Source: Chlamydoabsidia padenii (taxonomy: Eukaryota > Mucoromycota > Mucoromycetes > Mucorales > Cunninghamellaceae). Taken from it: DNA of 64,000 nt. Position numbers and translations under genes: made by a program. Below, one piece after another: positions 25,271 to 37,868 of this stretch. Below the pieces are notes generated by a model. That model ran no database searches. It worked only from the letters and a program-made list of their open reading frames with translations, and was not told where the DNA came from. The stretch's first letter is position 1; each line of letters opens with the position of its first letter. The DNA is taken from contig JAIWND010000034.1 of the NCBI GenBank assembly GCA_025330725.1, positions 1-64,000 on the forward strand, written 5' to 3'.

Positions 25271-26351
25271 TTAGGCTTCGACTAATTTGTAATGATCAAA
25301 AGAGCAGACCACCTTTCCACTCTTTGTTGCCACATATTTTCGAGGACCCAAACAACCTTCCACTTGACATTGAGTGATTCTTGTAACCTGATTATTGCTA
25401 CCCTTGTTGTCTCCATCTTGACCAAAGATATGATCCACAGTATATTTGTTGGGAATAGATAGAGTACTACCTTGTTGATTTGATACATAATGTAATCGAT
25501 GAGGATCTTGAAGTTGTAAAAGTCGATCCGCTGGTGATTGGTCGTCTGGTGTTCCGTCGTCTTTGATGATCTTTTTGCTTTTACTGGCTTGTTTCTTGAG
25601 TAATCGATTGATTGTGTCTTGCTATATCATAAAACAAAAGGATGTTATCAGTTATTCTTATATATGCTTTTTAGATTTTATTGACTTACCTTATCCTTTT
25701 CAGCCCTTTGTATACTTTGGTTTTTTCGTCGTCTTGCCACTTCGGATTTTCGTAAAGCAGCTTCTTCTTCGGTGATATGGCGTTTTTTACCAGTTTCTAT
25801 AATAGCAAAAAGGGGGTGAATAATGAGTATCATGGTTGGCTATCCCTTCTTACCTATTGGTAGTTCTAGGTATTCCTCGGGTTCTTCCTTGTTATGTTTA
25901 GCACGTTGTCGTTTCGTCATGGGTTGGTTTCGTAGCACTTCCAAATCCGAGTCGAACTCTTCTTCTTCACTGTCGGCAACTACAAAAAAAAAAAAAGCGT
26001 TGGTACAGTTGTGTGCATTATCTTCTTCATCTTACCTTCAGTACTTTTGCGCTTGTTTCGTGACTTGGTGGGTGGTCGTATCACTTCGTCTTCTTCTTCT
26101 TCATCATCTTCTTCCTCGTCGTCTTCGTTTTCATCGTCTTCTTCCAGTTCAACTTGTTCATTATCGTCGTCCAATAAGCCAGAGGTGTCTGAAGGATCCA
26201 TATCATTATCTTCGTCCACAAGCATATCTTCTTCATCACTAAGAATATCCATATCGTCCATTGTGTCGCTTTCTATTTGGTCAATATCGGAATCAGGATC
26301 AGGTGAGGCTGGTGGTATAATCTTGATTCTTCGTGAGCGACTGGAGACCAT
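25271..26351 (-). CDS. IES2: INO80 complex subunit B / Ies2
   Basis: Predicted subunit of the INO80 chromatin remodeller that activates its ATPase. Four exons (26351-26036, 25979-25854, 25796-25690, 25621-25271) sum to 900 nt, 299 aa. The N-terminal half is extremely acidic (Asp/Glu-rich, residues about 15-95). The middle holds the PAPA-1-like region (MTKRQRAKHNKEEPEEYLEL, then ALRKSEVARRRKNQSIQRAE and KDKQDTINRLLKKQ). The C-terminus resembles a HIT-type zinc finger (CQVEGCLGPRKYVATKSGKV followed by VCSFDHYKL), as in metazoan INO80B. The domain order supports the call; the symbol is by analogy to yeast. Confidence 0.82.
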
Positions 26352-26623
26352 GATTTATAAACGACGATGTTTGCTAGTGTTGTAAAGGCAGAAGAGAAGG
26401 GAGATCAAATTTTAAAAAAACACTGGGAATGATCACTCAATTATATTCAATCGGCGATTAAATGTACCCGCGACTCGTCACCTTCCCAAAAAAAAGTGCA
26501 TAGAAGACAAATGTCTTTCTTTCGTCTTTGTCATCCATTCTTTTTGTCATTAATTACTAATAGATATCTTACTCTACTCTGTCCTTCTTTTAAACTAATT
26601 ACAAACTCTTTTATACTATAACT

Positions 26624-29109
26624 ATGAACTTCACTTTTGAAGGCAACTATAAATCAAAACGAAGCATCAACCTTGGCGGCAACAAACCTCAAATTGACAA
26701 GAAAAGTTTACTTGCCAAGGCACAAAGTGAACGAAAAGTCCGTGAAAAGGAAAGACTACGTTGGAAAAGTGCGCTCAAGATACAGGTAAACGCACTATCT
26801 ATAACATCACTCCTACATTATAACTCACCTTTCCTCTTCTCTTCTTCTTTTTTTTTGTGGAGGGGTGCTTTTGCGTTATAGTCATTTTATCGCGGACGAC
26901 AAGTGGCTCAGGCGATCCATCGACAAGAAAGTCTCCTACTTCAACAACAACTACCTCAATTGATACCACTAATCGAACAACAATATGACTCGGTCTCTAT
27001 AGCCAGCGCCAATCTCACCACTCCCTTGGTCATATGTATTCGTCAACTCTTGCTTTTGTGCCAGAGACCTCATACCACACTCTTCTACTCAACATTGATT
27101 GGTAGCCTTTGTCAAGTATTAACCAGCAATGTCACAACTCAAGCGGGGACGTACTCTGTGGTACAACTCTTTTTAGTGAATCAACAATACGATATGGATA
27201 CAAAGCTGTGGCTACTCGTTTTGCTGGTAGGTCACCTATTTTTGCCACTGCTGGAAGATGATAACAGGTATGAAAGTATAAAATGCTCTTTTGGGTATCA
27301 AGTAGAATATAGACATATTCGACTAACGTGGAAACTTTATGATGCTTAGCTCGGACCATGATTTACCGATACTCACGTGCCTCCGACAGTTGGTGGATCC
27401 AGCAACTTACAACCTTCCTTTGTCATCAATGGAACCCCGTGATGTTTACCTTCGTTTGATGACGCATATGCTGTTGAAGGACAATCTATTCCATTCTCTA
27501 CACCTTGTTTTACGGCAACAGTTAGTCGCTGGCGTCAACTCAGCATCACAACAACAATCGGATGGTGTACTCGACTGTATATTGGAAATTACAATGCTTT
27601 GTTTGATGAACCTTCATCCACCCTTCGAATATCCATCGTCCCCCATCAGCAAGCTACGACCTCATACTCTAACAACAGCATCACCTTTTAGTGGCACTTC
27701 CTCTTCTACAACAACAACAAGTCCAGCTCCTTTAATACTCACTAGACCACTGTTATTGGATCTCTTGGTTGTGGAAATTGTCTCTGTGCCTTCACTATTC
27801 CGCGACTATCGAGGTGCTCGAGTGGATGCATGTGTGAAAATGTTACCTTTTGATGATGTCCTGCAAGCGATTCTCTTACATTACCAAGACAACGGCAATA
27901 ACGGTGGAAACTGTGACCTGGAACCTGACGTGGTGGCGGGACTACTCATTAATTTAACAACGATGGGGACTCTGGACTCTGGGGTACATTTGGAACAATC
28001 TCTAGTAAGTTGATAGCGTGTATCTTTAATTAGGTCATTTGATGCTGTTACTTACCTATGATGATGCTTATTCTATAGATTCCTTACTGTCATGTAATCC
28101 AGCTACTTTTATCCAACATTCTTTCCCATTATTTGCCAGGCACCAGCAAAAAACAGGACTCCACACACAGTTTAGATAGTGATTCGGAAGACTCGGACTT
28201 GGATGACAGATATATGACAGCAGGATATCAAGCAATGGATATATCACCTACCACAACTAATTACAGCCAATGCATCAAAAACCAACTGGACACACTATAC
28301 GATAATGATAATCTAGATATTCTATTACATCAATTCTTGGATCTTACATTCTCACTCTATGGACAACAAGAATCATCATCAACATCCTCGTTGGATGCTA
28401 TCCGCTCAGTGGCAAGCTTATTCGTGACGTTCATTCTCAGATGGCCTACGAAAAAGGACCATGCTCTCAACACTTTATTGTATTATCATCGAAAATCCAA
28501 CAAGAACACCCATGTCTCCTTTCTTCATATTCTTTGGCAAACGTGGCTTGAAGGTGGATCAGGGTCTTCTGTATTTGATGAATCAAGTGGTCATATCATG
28601 GATCATTTGCAAGATGCGGTACAGGAAATCACAGGTAATACAATACCTCCTCCTTCTCCTCCTCCTCGTTACTAACTCTAATATTCACTACCTTCTAGCT
28701 TCTGACATTCCCGAAAATTGGTCTGTGCTTTATCTTCTTTGTGAAATGCATACTCGGCTATTATTGACCATCGGCGACCATGAATTCTTTGGCAAATCAT
28801 CCGACTACAACCAACTGAAATTAGACGAAATGATTACACTCAGTACTTATCTGAAGGTAAGCAAAATGCAACATATTCTAAAAAAAGGTTATGTACTCAT
28901 CTCATATCTACTTTTAATTATAGAATATTTCTTTTGTACTCTTTTGGCGGGCAAATGTGCTGGATGTCAATACTATGCTAGGATCGACTGGTATTCAAGT
29001 GGGTCAATTGCGAAATGTCGTTACCACTCTACTTCAACAACTACATATGCGGGAGTAAGTTGGATACGGTTGAACACATCAAACAATGATATTGATATAT
29101 TGATATCCA

Positions 29110-29140
<31 letters not shown>

Positions 29141-30984
29141 TTTTTTTTTTTTTTTTGTAACAGCTCTCGACGATCCTTCTGCCCAAAAGGGCATTGGCTC
29201 ATCTATGGTCTGGAAACAGAAAGCTTCTCAAGTGCGGTGGTTGCTGAAGAACTCGCACTGGAAACCAACAACACTCCATCATCGTCTGGTATTACCTCGG
29301 TCTTTGAACAGCGTCGTTTACAGCATGTCAAACAAACCATGTCCAAAGCAAGATTGGCTATGGTTAGTCCTCGTCTTGGCTTACTGAACAACATACCTTT
29401 TGTTATCTCTTTCGAACATCGGGTGCAAATCTTTCGAATGTTTGTCACCAACGATCGGAAACGCAACGATATCTTTGATTATGTCCGACCCCATGCCGTG
29501 GCGCGTATTCGTCGTCAACATGTGTTTGAAGATGGTTTCAACCAACTCTATAAATTGGGTCCAGATCTGAAGAAGAAAATCACCATCTTATTTATCGACT
29601 CGTTTGGAATGGAAGAAAGTGGGATTGATGGTGGTGGTGTCTTCAAGGAATTCTTAACAAGGTAATGGTTTAAATGAATATGTCTTGGTATGTGTCTACT
29701 CACTCTCGTACTTTTTTTTTTATGTATAGTCTGGGTCATGAAGCCTTTGATACCGATTATGGCTTATTCTCATCAACACCTGAACAGCTCCTATATCCTA
29801 ATCCTGGATCCTTTGCAACAGAATGTAAGAAGGACTACATGAAATTGCAAAATGTATTGATCATCTCACCTTCTTTTTGTTTTCAGCATCTCAATTGGCT
29901 TACTTTGAATTCTTGGGACTGATTATCGGCAAGGCACTATATGAAGGTATTCTATTGGATGTTGCATTTGCGGAATTCTTCTTGAAAAAGTGCTTGGGAA
30001 AAACTAATTACTGTAAGTATGATATAAAGAAAATAGGTGTACTTGGTAACTAATGATCTCTTTACTTTGTTTTATTAATATTTAGTGGACGATCTTCCGT
30101 CTTTGGATCCGGAGCTTTACAAAGGTCTTATTCAAGTCAAAAACTTCGATGGCAATGTGGAAGACTTATGTTTGGACTTTACTTTGACTGAAGACGGTAA
30201 TAAGAAAAAAAAGGGGGGGCACACTGATTCAATCCTTATTTTGACTCACATCATATTTTTGTCTCAATGTAGGTAATCAATCACGATCCATCAATCTAGT
30301 GCCGAATGGCAGCAACATACAGGTGACAAATGAAAATCGGATTAGGTATGTCTATTTGGTGGCCAATTATCGCTTGAATATACAAATCGCACGACAGTGC
30401 AAAGCCTTCTTTAGTGGATTATCGACCATTGTGGATACAAAGTGGCTGCGAATGTTTAACCAGGTAAAGAAGAAGAAGAAGAAGAAAAGAAGAAGATTAA
30501 GGGAACCAGTTGTTTTAACAATTGATTTAAACAATTTAATAGCAAGAACTCCAGGTGATGCTCGGTGGCGCGTCCATTCCAATTGACCTCGAGGATCTAC
30601 GACAACACTCTGTATATGCTGATTATAGAGACACTGATCCTACCATCGTTTATTTCTGGCAGGTCTTAACCAACTTTACCAACGAAGAAAGAATGAAGTT
30701 TGTCAAATTTGTCACCTCTTGCTCTCGACCGCCTGTGCTCGGTTTCAAGGAACTTCAGCCACGCCTTTGTATCCGACGGGCGGGTACTGACGAATCAAGG
30801 TTACCCACCAGCTCCACTTGTGTCAACTTACTCAAGTTACCTGCCTTTAGTACCTACCAAGCTCTAAAAGAGTAAGTTGAAGGGAAAAAAAACGAATTGA
30901 GTTTGTAAATTGACCTTTTGTTGTTGTTGTTGCAGGAAACTGCTTTATGCCATCAATGCCGATGCTGGTTTTGATTTATCATGA
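26624..30984 (+). CDS. HUL5: HECT E3 ubiquitin ligase, Hul5/UBE3C type
   Basis: Ubiquitin ligase of the proteasome-associated UBE3C/Hul5 class, which extends chains on stalled or misfolded substrates. Thirteen exons (26624-26785, 26882-27267, 27350-28004, 28079-28634, 28699-28856, 28924-29054, 29164-29661, 29730-29824, 29887-30012, 30086-30196, 30273-30463, 30543-30871, 30936-30984) give 1148 aa. The N-terminus [19 protein letters not shown] and the IQ motif ([20 protein letters not shown]) match UBE3C. The HECT domain fills the last ~380 residues: [30 protein letters not shown], and the catalytic Cys in [14 protein letters not shown] (C1116), 32 residues from the end. One intron (29055-29163) holds (CT)n plus a 25-T run before its acceptor. 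Confidence 0.94.
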
Positions 30985-31803
30985 AAACTCCTACCACTTG
31001 TATATGCATTCCTCACACTCACACGGTATCTTTTCCACTAGTCTATAGCATCTTCATTCATCCTCCTCCCTTTATTTTACTTTTAAACAATAAACTATTA
31101 ATTATAATATATCATGCTTAGTGAAAAATGTAGTCTATGTACCAATGTTGATCTCTTTATTGTTGTAGGAAAAGGATAAACAATGCTATTTTTGAAATTC
31201 AACTCCCGCTCGCCGTCTTTAACTCGACCTGACTAACACAAAGCTCTAAGCACTTGCCTTTTTTTTTATTTTAATAAAGCTAATTGGAAATAATAATAAT
31301 TGAAATGATTTTCACTTTAATCACTGGGATTGGTTTTCAATTGAGTACTTTACCATAGAATTATAATAGGATGTAACTTACCATCGAAGTAGTAGCTCGA
31401 TCTTGATCTTTCCTTACAACTTTGGTTGTTGACTTTTAATCTTTTTTTTTTTTCGTCTAAACAAACCTTATCTAACCCTTTCATAATTAGTACGCTTTTA
31501 ACATACTAATTGTGTGGTTTGACATTGTACAAGTACCTAATATAAGAGTTGTAGGTTATTCTGTTCCTGGCAGGTTTTTATTTTCAAATCCCGATTCATG
31601 CACTTTGACAAAAGAATACTATTCAAGGCACAAAAACATGAGAATTAATACAGATCATATATTTACACAGTAGTTTACAGAGTGGTTTACATGTTAATTT
31701 TTTCCAAGCTGTGTATACATTCATGTTAGATAGACAATTAAAGTGAGATAAACAAATCGTAATTTTATTGGTAGAGTGGTAAACACATAAAAAAGATTAC
31801 AGA
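30985..31803. other. Convergent intergenic region
   Basis: About 0.8 kb between the 3' ends of the HUL5 gene and the minus-strand 282-aa gene. No gene seen. It contains a full motif copy joined to a second element (TTTTCAAATCCCGATTCATG at 31581-31600) and a related ATTCAACTCCCGC near 31197-31209, neither close upstream of a start codon. Confidence 0.5.
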
Positions 31804-32652
31804 CTATAATTTTAAGTGAGTAAAGGGGTAGATTGATTCAGAGGGAGACCAAAGATCAGGGACCATCTGGCTATGGGTCAAGCGAGGCCGCATTTCATTG
31901 ACAAAGGGAGTAATGTCTTCCACACCAAGGGATCCACCGGGAGCATCCAAATCAATAGCCACATTACCATGAAGTCTGAGTTGGAGCACCTTCCTAGCCA
32001 AACGTTGTTGAGGACTTGAACCATCAAGTGGCAAACAAGGATATACATCGTTTACCCAACGGTATGCCACATCAGGTTCTTCAACTTTATTATATCGCCA
32101 CCACCCTTCCATAAAGTTCCAACCATTAAAACTTTCCGTATTGTGAAATTCGTCACCCACGTCGTTCATGTTGTGACACCAAACGTACTTGCTGTCGTCC
32201 ATTGACTGAGCCAGTTCTAACCAGTGGTCGAATACCTTTCGCTTTACACAGACCGCTAAAGTATGGCGTTGTTCCCGCCGATGGTCTGTCTTGTTCATAT
32301 TGTAAATGAGTCGGCTTGGTTTCATTTGGTGTCGTCGAATGGCCAAGATTTTTTTCTGGTAGTCGAGTTTGTATACTGGATCGAATTTGGTGTTCCATTC
32401 TGTAAAAGCCTGCATGGGAATGAAGCTTGTGTAGACCCGTATCGGTTCATGTCCTACCCGGAATCCATGTTGTTGTTGTACCGCAGCTTCAGCTATTACC
32501 TTGGATACTTCAATATACACTGTGATGGATTCAGCGTCATAGTTGGCTAGTATTTCTGGTCCCGAGTTTTTCCAACGTTTTGATTGTTTCCAGTATAGTT
32601 CAAGTGGTAATGTTTGAGGTGGGTTTTCGACGGGTCTAGGAGAGCGTGGCAT
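31804..32652 (-). CDS. Uncharacterised single-exon protein, weakly DUF4291-like
   Basis: Intronless 282-aa protein in a window where nearly every gene has introns. No signal peptide or TM segment. It is rich in Trp, His and Arg. The early segment ILANYDAESITVYIEVSKVI, followed by AEAAVQQQHGF and later KILAIRRH, has the order and spacing I associate with DUF4291 proteins (a Tyr-Asp/VY segment, then a region ending in an aI.R block). The late segment LARKVLQLRLHG could correspond to the conserved end. The resemblance comes from memory and is weak. A motif variant CGGGTTTTGAAATC (32842-32855) lies about 190 bp upstream of its start. Function unknown; the lack of introns could mean transfer or retroposition. 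Confidence 0.7.
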   Translation of the reverse strand: MPRSPRPVENPPQTLPLELYWKQSKRWKNSGPEILANYDAESITVYIEVSKVIAEAAVQQQHGFRVGHEPIRVYTSFIPMQAFTEWNTKFDPVYKLDYQKKILAIRRHQMKPSRLIYNMNKTDHRREQRHTLAVCVKRKVFDHWLELAQSMDDSKYVWCHNMNDVGDEFHNTESFNGWNFMEGWWRYNKVEEPDVAYRWVNDVYPCLPLDGSSPQQRLARKVLQLRLHGNVAIDLDAPGGSLGVEDITPFVNEMRPRLTHSQMVPDLWSPSESIYPFTHLKL

Positions 32653-32802
32653 GGAAGAGAATAAGGATTAGTACAAAGATTAAAGTAATTAGAGATGGAA
32701 TAAAAGTATATTCGTATTTTATTTCATTCCTCTTACCTTGGATAATGAGAAAGTGGCTGCGGTAGGGAAGAAGAAGGAAGAAAAGGGGGCGCGGGAAAAA
32801 AG

Positions 32803-32833
<31 letters not shown>

Positions 32834-33367
32834 GCCATTTTCGGGTTTTGAAATCTAAAAATACATTTTTCGGATCATGCATCAACATGAAGAAGGTTCA
32901 TCTTAACATGTCCTCCAAATTCAAAACAAAGTTCCATTATCTCTTCAGGGTCATCAGTGAAGTAAATTATTATTTGTTTTGCTTGCTTCAACATGAAACA
33001 TATAATGTGCATTTCGCTAATCGGCAGATACTTTAATAACAGAGATTGCCCCTGGGTCTATTTTGTTCATGCAAAGAATTTCAACCTATGATCAAGCTCA
33101 TTCGAGGCACAGGGATCTTTCCTTTTGATGGGCTAATTTTCAGGAACAGAAATGATATCATGATCTTCTACATAATTGTTTAGATAAATAGATTGTAGTT
33201 TAGTTAGAGATGAGGCGGTTTGTTGTGGAATAAAAGATTGTGAATGAAAATCATACCAACTCAGATATATTTCCGCATGGAATGAAAATAACCTTAAAAA
33301 TAGAAGAAGAAAATAAGTATATATAAAGACCAAAGGAAGGCAAAGTATTAGGAGAGTATGTAACATC
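32653..33367. other. Divergent promoter region
   Basis: About 0.7 kb between divergent starts, with a poly-A run (about 32801-32828) and a TATA-like TATATAAA (33318-33325) about 45 bp before the beta-helix gene start. No gene seen. Confidence 0.5.
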
Positions 33368-35465
33368 ATGAAATCATTTTTGACTTTTCTCTTGCTCCTG
33401 GCTGTCTTTTTCGCATGTACAAGAGCTCAGTCGTGTCATAACACTGACATTTATGAAGACGATGTGGAAGATTATACCGACCTCTTACAAACCCTAATTG
33501 ATAAATCCAGTCAAACAAAGTAAGGGAAAAAAAAAGAAAACACACATGTGTTCGTTGACTAATACTTTCATATAGTCAACATACCCTTTTGTTAAAACCA
33601 GGTCGATTTGGGCTACGAGGCAAAGATCCGATCGTGTTGAAACCTGGGGTTTCATTACAAGGAAACAAAGACGAACCAACCATTTTCACCACTTTGATTG
33701 ATCCCAAGTCTAATGAATCCGCTACTATTCAAGGTAAAAGAGGGGAAGGGGAGTGATTGATGTTTGCATAAAATTGATTTTTTAAAATCCCGATTTTCAG
33801 TTCCCGCCGCTAGCATGGGATGGTTGATCCAAGGGATCGTCTTTGATAATGTCAACATTGACATCCAACCCCATAAAAATCCCGCTGTGGCAAAAATTGA
33901 GAACAATGTGTTTTTGAACGGTGGACGAGGTGCCATCATGGCTAGTTTTGGCATGAATCTGCGAATTGGTAAGGATGCAGTTTAATGAAAGCCCTCTCAC
34001 ATTCGCATCCTTTCTGTATATAGATAGTAATGTCTTTTTACGTGATCATTCGCATGCGGGGACTGAATTTATTCCCAAATACAATACAACAAGTAAGTGT
34101 GGACTGTTCTAGTTTTGAATGGAATGCTCATTTTTTTGGGGGGGGTGAGGATAGATGCTGGCGTCGTTTTTGAGACACAGGAAAATAGTATCATCACGAA
34201 TAACATATTTGGGTAAGTTTAAATCTCTTTTGTTATTTTGTACTATTATTGAGTCAAAATTCTTTGTGTAGCATGGATCTTCGTAAACTGGATGATGTTT
34301 TCCTGCATGTACCGGCGGAGTTACAATCTTCATTGAAGAAAATCAAATATATCCATTCTTGTTTGCAACAAAAATTGGATGATCAACAAGGGTTTTTGGC
34401 TTCCGGAGTGCAACTCTATCATACAAATGAAATTACCATCAAGGGCAACATAATGGTAAATCATCTTTCTCTTCTTCTTCTTCTTGTAACTCACTTTTTT
34501 TTATACTTCCCTTCATAGAATGCCACTTTCCCTGATACTATGCGTATATCACAAGATCATGCCGTCAGTGTTGTTGGAAGCAACCAAACCTATGTGGTAC
34601 AAAACTTTTTTGCAGGATGGCAATTGGGTGACTTTGGTGGTGCCGTTCGATTCACCTCAGCGGTAAGTCGAAATTCAAATCCCGATTCATGCAAAAATAT
34701 CCCGACATTCATTTTTCTTTTTTTTTTTTTTTTCTTTTTAAAAAAAGGTGGACTCTTATGTGGTTTCAAACTACCTGGCAAACACAGCGGTAATGATCTA
34801 TGTTGCCAATCATGCTGATTTCATGCAAGTGGACAATACAGTGGTGTACAACAACTTTATTTATCGGTTCCTGGATCACAATGTCGACCCGCCCGAGCCT
34901 TACCTAGCAGGCTGGTTGTACGAAGGCATCACATTCTTCGATTTTTGGACTGCCCGGCTGAATAATACAATCCGTCCACCTATCTGGAACTCTAGTGTAC
35001 CCATCTCACCCTTTGCTCATCAGGTCGTGATTACCGGTAACAAGTTTGGTGCTGCCCCTGGCATCGATCCCAACGTGATCAGTCTTGGTAACCTTGATCC
35101 CAATCAGGCTCTAGTCGATGGCAAGAATTGTTATGTGTCTACCCCCTTGGTACCTGGAGCGACTAGTAAGGTTCCTTTGCTTTGGCGCCAGACCTATAAA
35201 CCCAATATACAGACTTCCTTTGGTGGTAAAATCCCCCAGGTAAGAAAGAAGAGCCTTTTTTTTTTTTTTTTTTTGGTAGGTCTTTATTTATTGACATATG
35301 CATATCCTTTAATGATAGGATTTTAAATTCCGGCAATCTCGAAAACTAGTCCAACATGTCCCTGAAGATTTACGCCATTTGCCCGTACCTAAATATTGGA
35401 AGGCTTTTACCCTCCGCAACAACACTGTCCCCATGATTCCCCCCGAGTCCCCTTGTTTCCAATAA
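33368..35465 (+). CDS. Secreted beta-helix (pectin-lyase-like fold) protein
   Basis: Predicted secreted protein of unknown activity. Nine exons (33368-33519, 33576-33733, 33801-33968, 34024-34092, 34155-34212, 34272-34455, 34519-34662, 34748-35239, 35319-35465) give 523 aa. A signal peptide covers about residues 1-20 (MKSFLTFLLLLAVFFACTRA). The body has repeated short strands with Asn and Gly turns, typical of right-handed beta-helices: LKPGVSLQGNKDEPT, IVFDNVNIDI, IENNVFLNGGRGA, DSNVFLRDHSHAG, ENSIITNNIFG, NEITIKGNI, VVITGNKFGAAPG. The opening resembles pectate-lyase-like and related cell-wall enzymes, but I see no diagnostic catalytic motif. Introns 2 and 7 both contain the recurrent motif. 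Confidence 0.8.
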
Positions 35466-35562
35466 ACTTTGACTTGTAGTCAGTTTCCATTTTATTAATT
35501 AATTAAATCAAATAAACATTTTCTATACAATTAACTATACTAAAAATATCCCACCTTCCTCT

Positions 35563-37801
35563 TTAACCAAGAAGAATGGTGCCTGATTTGGTCATACGTT
35601 GATTGACTTGTGTTTGGACCACCGGCACCTTATCACTGTCATGATCTATCCAAGACGCCAATTCGATCCCACTGACTAGTTCGTCCCGACAATAGTATTT
35701 GAGAGATAAAGAAGGAGAGGAGTTGTCGTTGTTGTTCCCCTTGATGAATTTGGCAAGAAGTCGAGGTGCTTGTTGTTGTGTCCCTTGTTGATGAGCGATG
35801 ATTTCCGAAGCATTCCACGTAAAGATTTGTTGTTGCTGGTCCCATAATCCCTCGGGTGTGCTCTGTACCTTGATGATATCGGAGTGTCCAGGATCCGCCA
35901 TGATTCGTAATTGGCCATGAGTAGGAATGGTGGCCATGCGATTCGTGAGCCTATACTTGACCATCAACAGCGTGCTGGTATCTAAGTTTTTCCATGCCGT
36001 CTCGGCCACCAAAGGCAGCACCTTGTCCAGAGTTTTTTCTTGTTGGCGATAACTGAAGAGATGGATAAACTTGTTTTCTTGATTGGCAAAGGCACGCACA
36101 GAGACAGCAAAAAGAGAAGCATCATCGGTGGTTGGTTGCACAAGGGAATGGGCTGGTTGGATATCCTGTACATGATAGAGTCGAATCATAAATACTGTAT
36201 CGCTAGGTAGGATCGGTCCGTCGTAGGCCATTTTGATGTGTCCCGTGATTTCTGCATTCGTGATTCCATGCTGTGATACATTTACTGTTTCGACAATAGA
36301 GGCAAGAAGAGTATGTTGATGAGAGGTTAATGATGAAGAGGAAGACGATCTTGATTGATGTGAGGCGTTGACAGGAATCTGGTCATGAGATGAGATAGGA
36401 CTCGGTGAATCGGTTCTGATATGTCGATGGTCGTTTGGCATGGTGGATTGTCGGAACGGGTTGGTGACATTATCGTTGGAAGAGGTGGATGAGATGGTTG
36501 ACCCTACGTTGATGCTGCTACCAAGTTCATTGATAGATGACAGAGGTGAAGGTGGTCCAGCTTCCCAGTAGTTCGACTGGATACGCATGTTCCTAACAAG
36601 GATAAAGACAAAAAGAAATTGGTGGGTTTTGGTTGACATTGATCAGAGATGATTTACTTACGTCCGACGACCCCGTCGCTTCGAAGGAGTGGTTGGTGTA
36701 TTCTAAATTGATGTGAGAGACTAAAAAGTGAGTTTATATATCAATGATAGTGCACCAATTACCTCTCTCAATAAGGAAGAGATCCTTGTCAATGTCGCCT
36801 TTTCCTGTTCGATTTGCTGGTTGTCGCCGGGCATTGTCTGATCCTTGATGTTAAACTTGAGTTTCTGTGATCCAAAATGACTAATTGATACAAGATTTTG
36901 TTAGACTCTTTTTTTTTTTTTTTTTTTTTTTTTTCCTGTTTCATGTTGATAATATATCACTTACCTGGAGTCAAGATCGGCTGTTGAGTCGTCCATGATC
37001 ATTTCACCGTCCGTTGATGTAGTTTGGCCGAAAGTGTCTGGGAAAGGTATAGAGTATCCTTCCTCATCCACAGGTGGCGCCTATCAATAGCATAAAAGTG
37101 TTAGTACCTTTTGTTGTTGATGTGAAAGTGTAAGCAACCATTTACCTGATTGATATTGCTGTTGATCGTTGTTGCTGATGCATTATTAAACCCTGATGAT
37201 GGCGATGGTGATGGCGGAATTGGTGACTGAATAGGGTTGAATCCTGTGCGTACATCTTGATGCTGTTCCACATTTCTTGAGTGAGAAGAATTAGGTACCG
37301 CTTCCGATATATTGTCGATATCTACAAATTGATTAGGTTGTTGTTCAGAATGTTCCGGAATAGATGAGATACTGTGAGAGTCCCTAAAGAATTGATCATC
37401 ATGATAGATTAGTTGTTTCATCAAATTTGTAATCTACTTGGGGGGGGGTTTACCTTTTCAGTTTGGAAGTGGATGGTTTTTTCGATTTGCGCAGAATCGA
37501 GAATCTTGATCGTTCTAAATGGTGTATGGTTATAGAAGCTGAGTATATTCAAGTAATATCCATAACGTACTTACGTTTCTTTTCATTCATTTGACGAGGC
37601 GAGTCCTTTGTCGTCGTTGATTCTTGGTCCGATGGATCGATTGTATGAATGGATGGAGTTGATGATGTTGCAGTGGTGGATACGATGGCAGCTGTCAGGT
37701 GATTCTTTTTTGATTTGCAGAATTGAAGAATATCGTTATCCACATCAAAGGTGTCGGCGGCTGACAAGGTAGTGTTGGCGATCTAACATTGGGAGGGAAA
37801 G

Positions 37802-37868
<67 letters not shown>

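Noticed and set aside
26011..26385. Poly-Ser frame opposite the acidic part of IES2
   Set aside because: Antisense reading of GAA/GAT codons; the minus-strand product has the PAPA-1-like region and the HIT-like finger.
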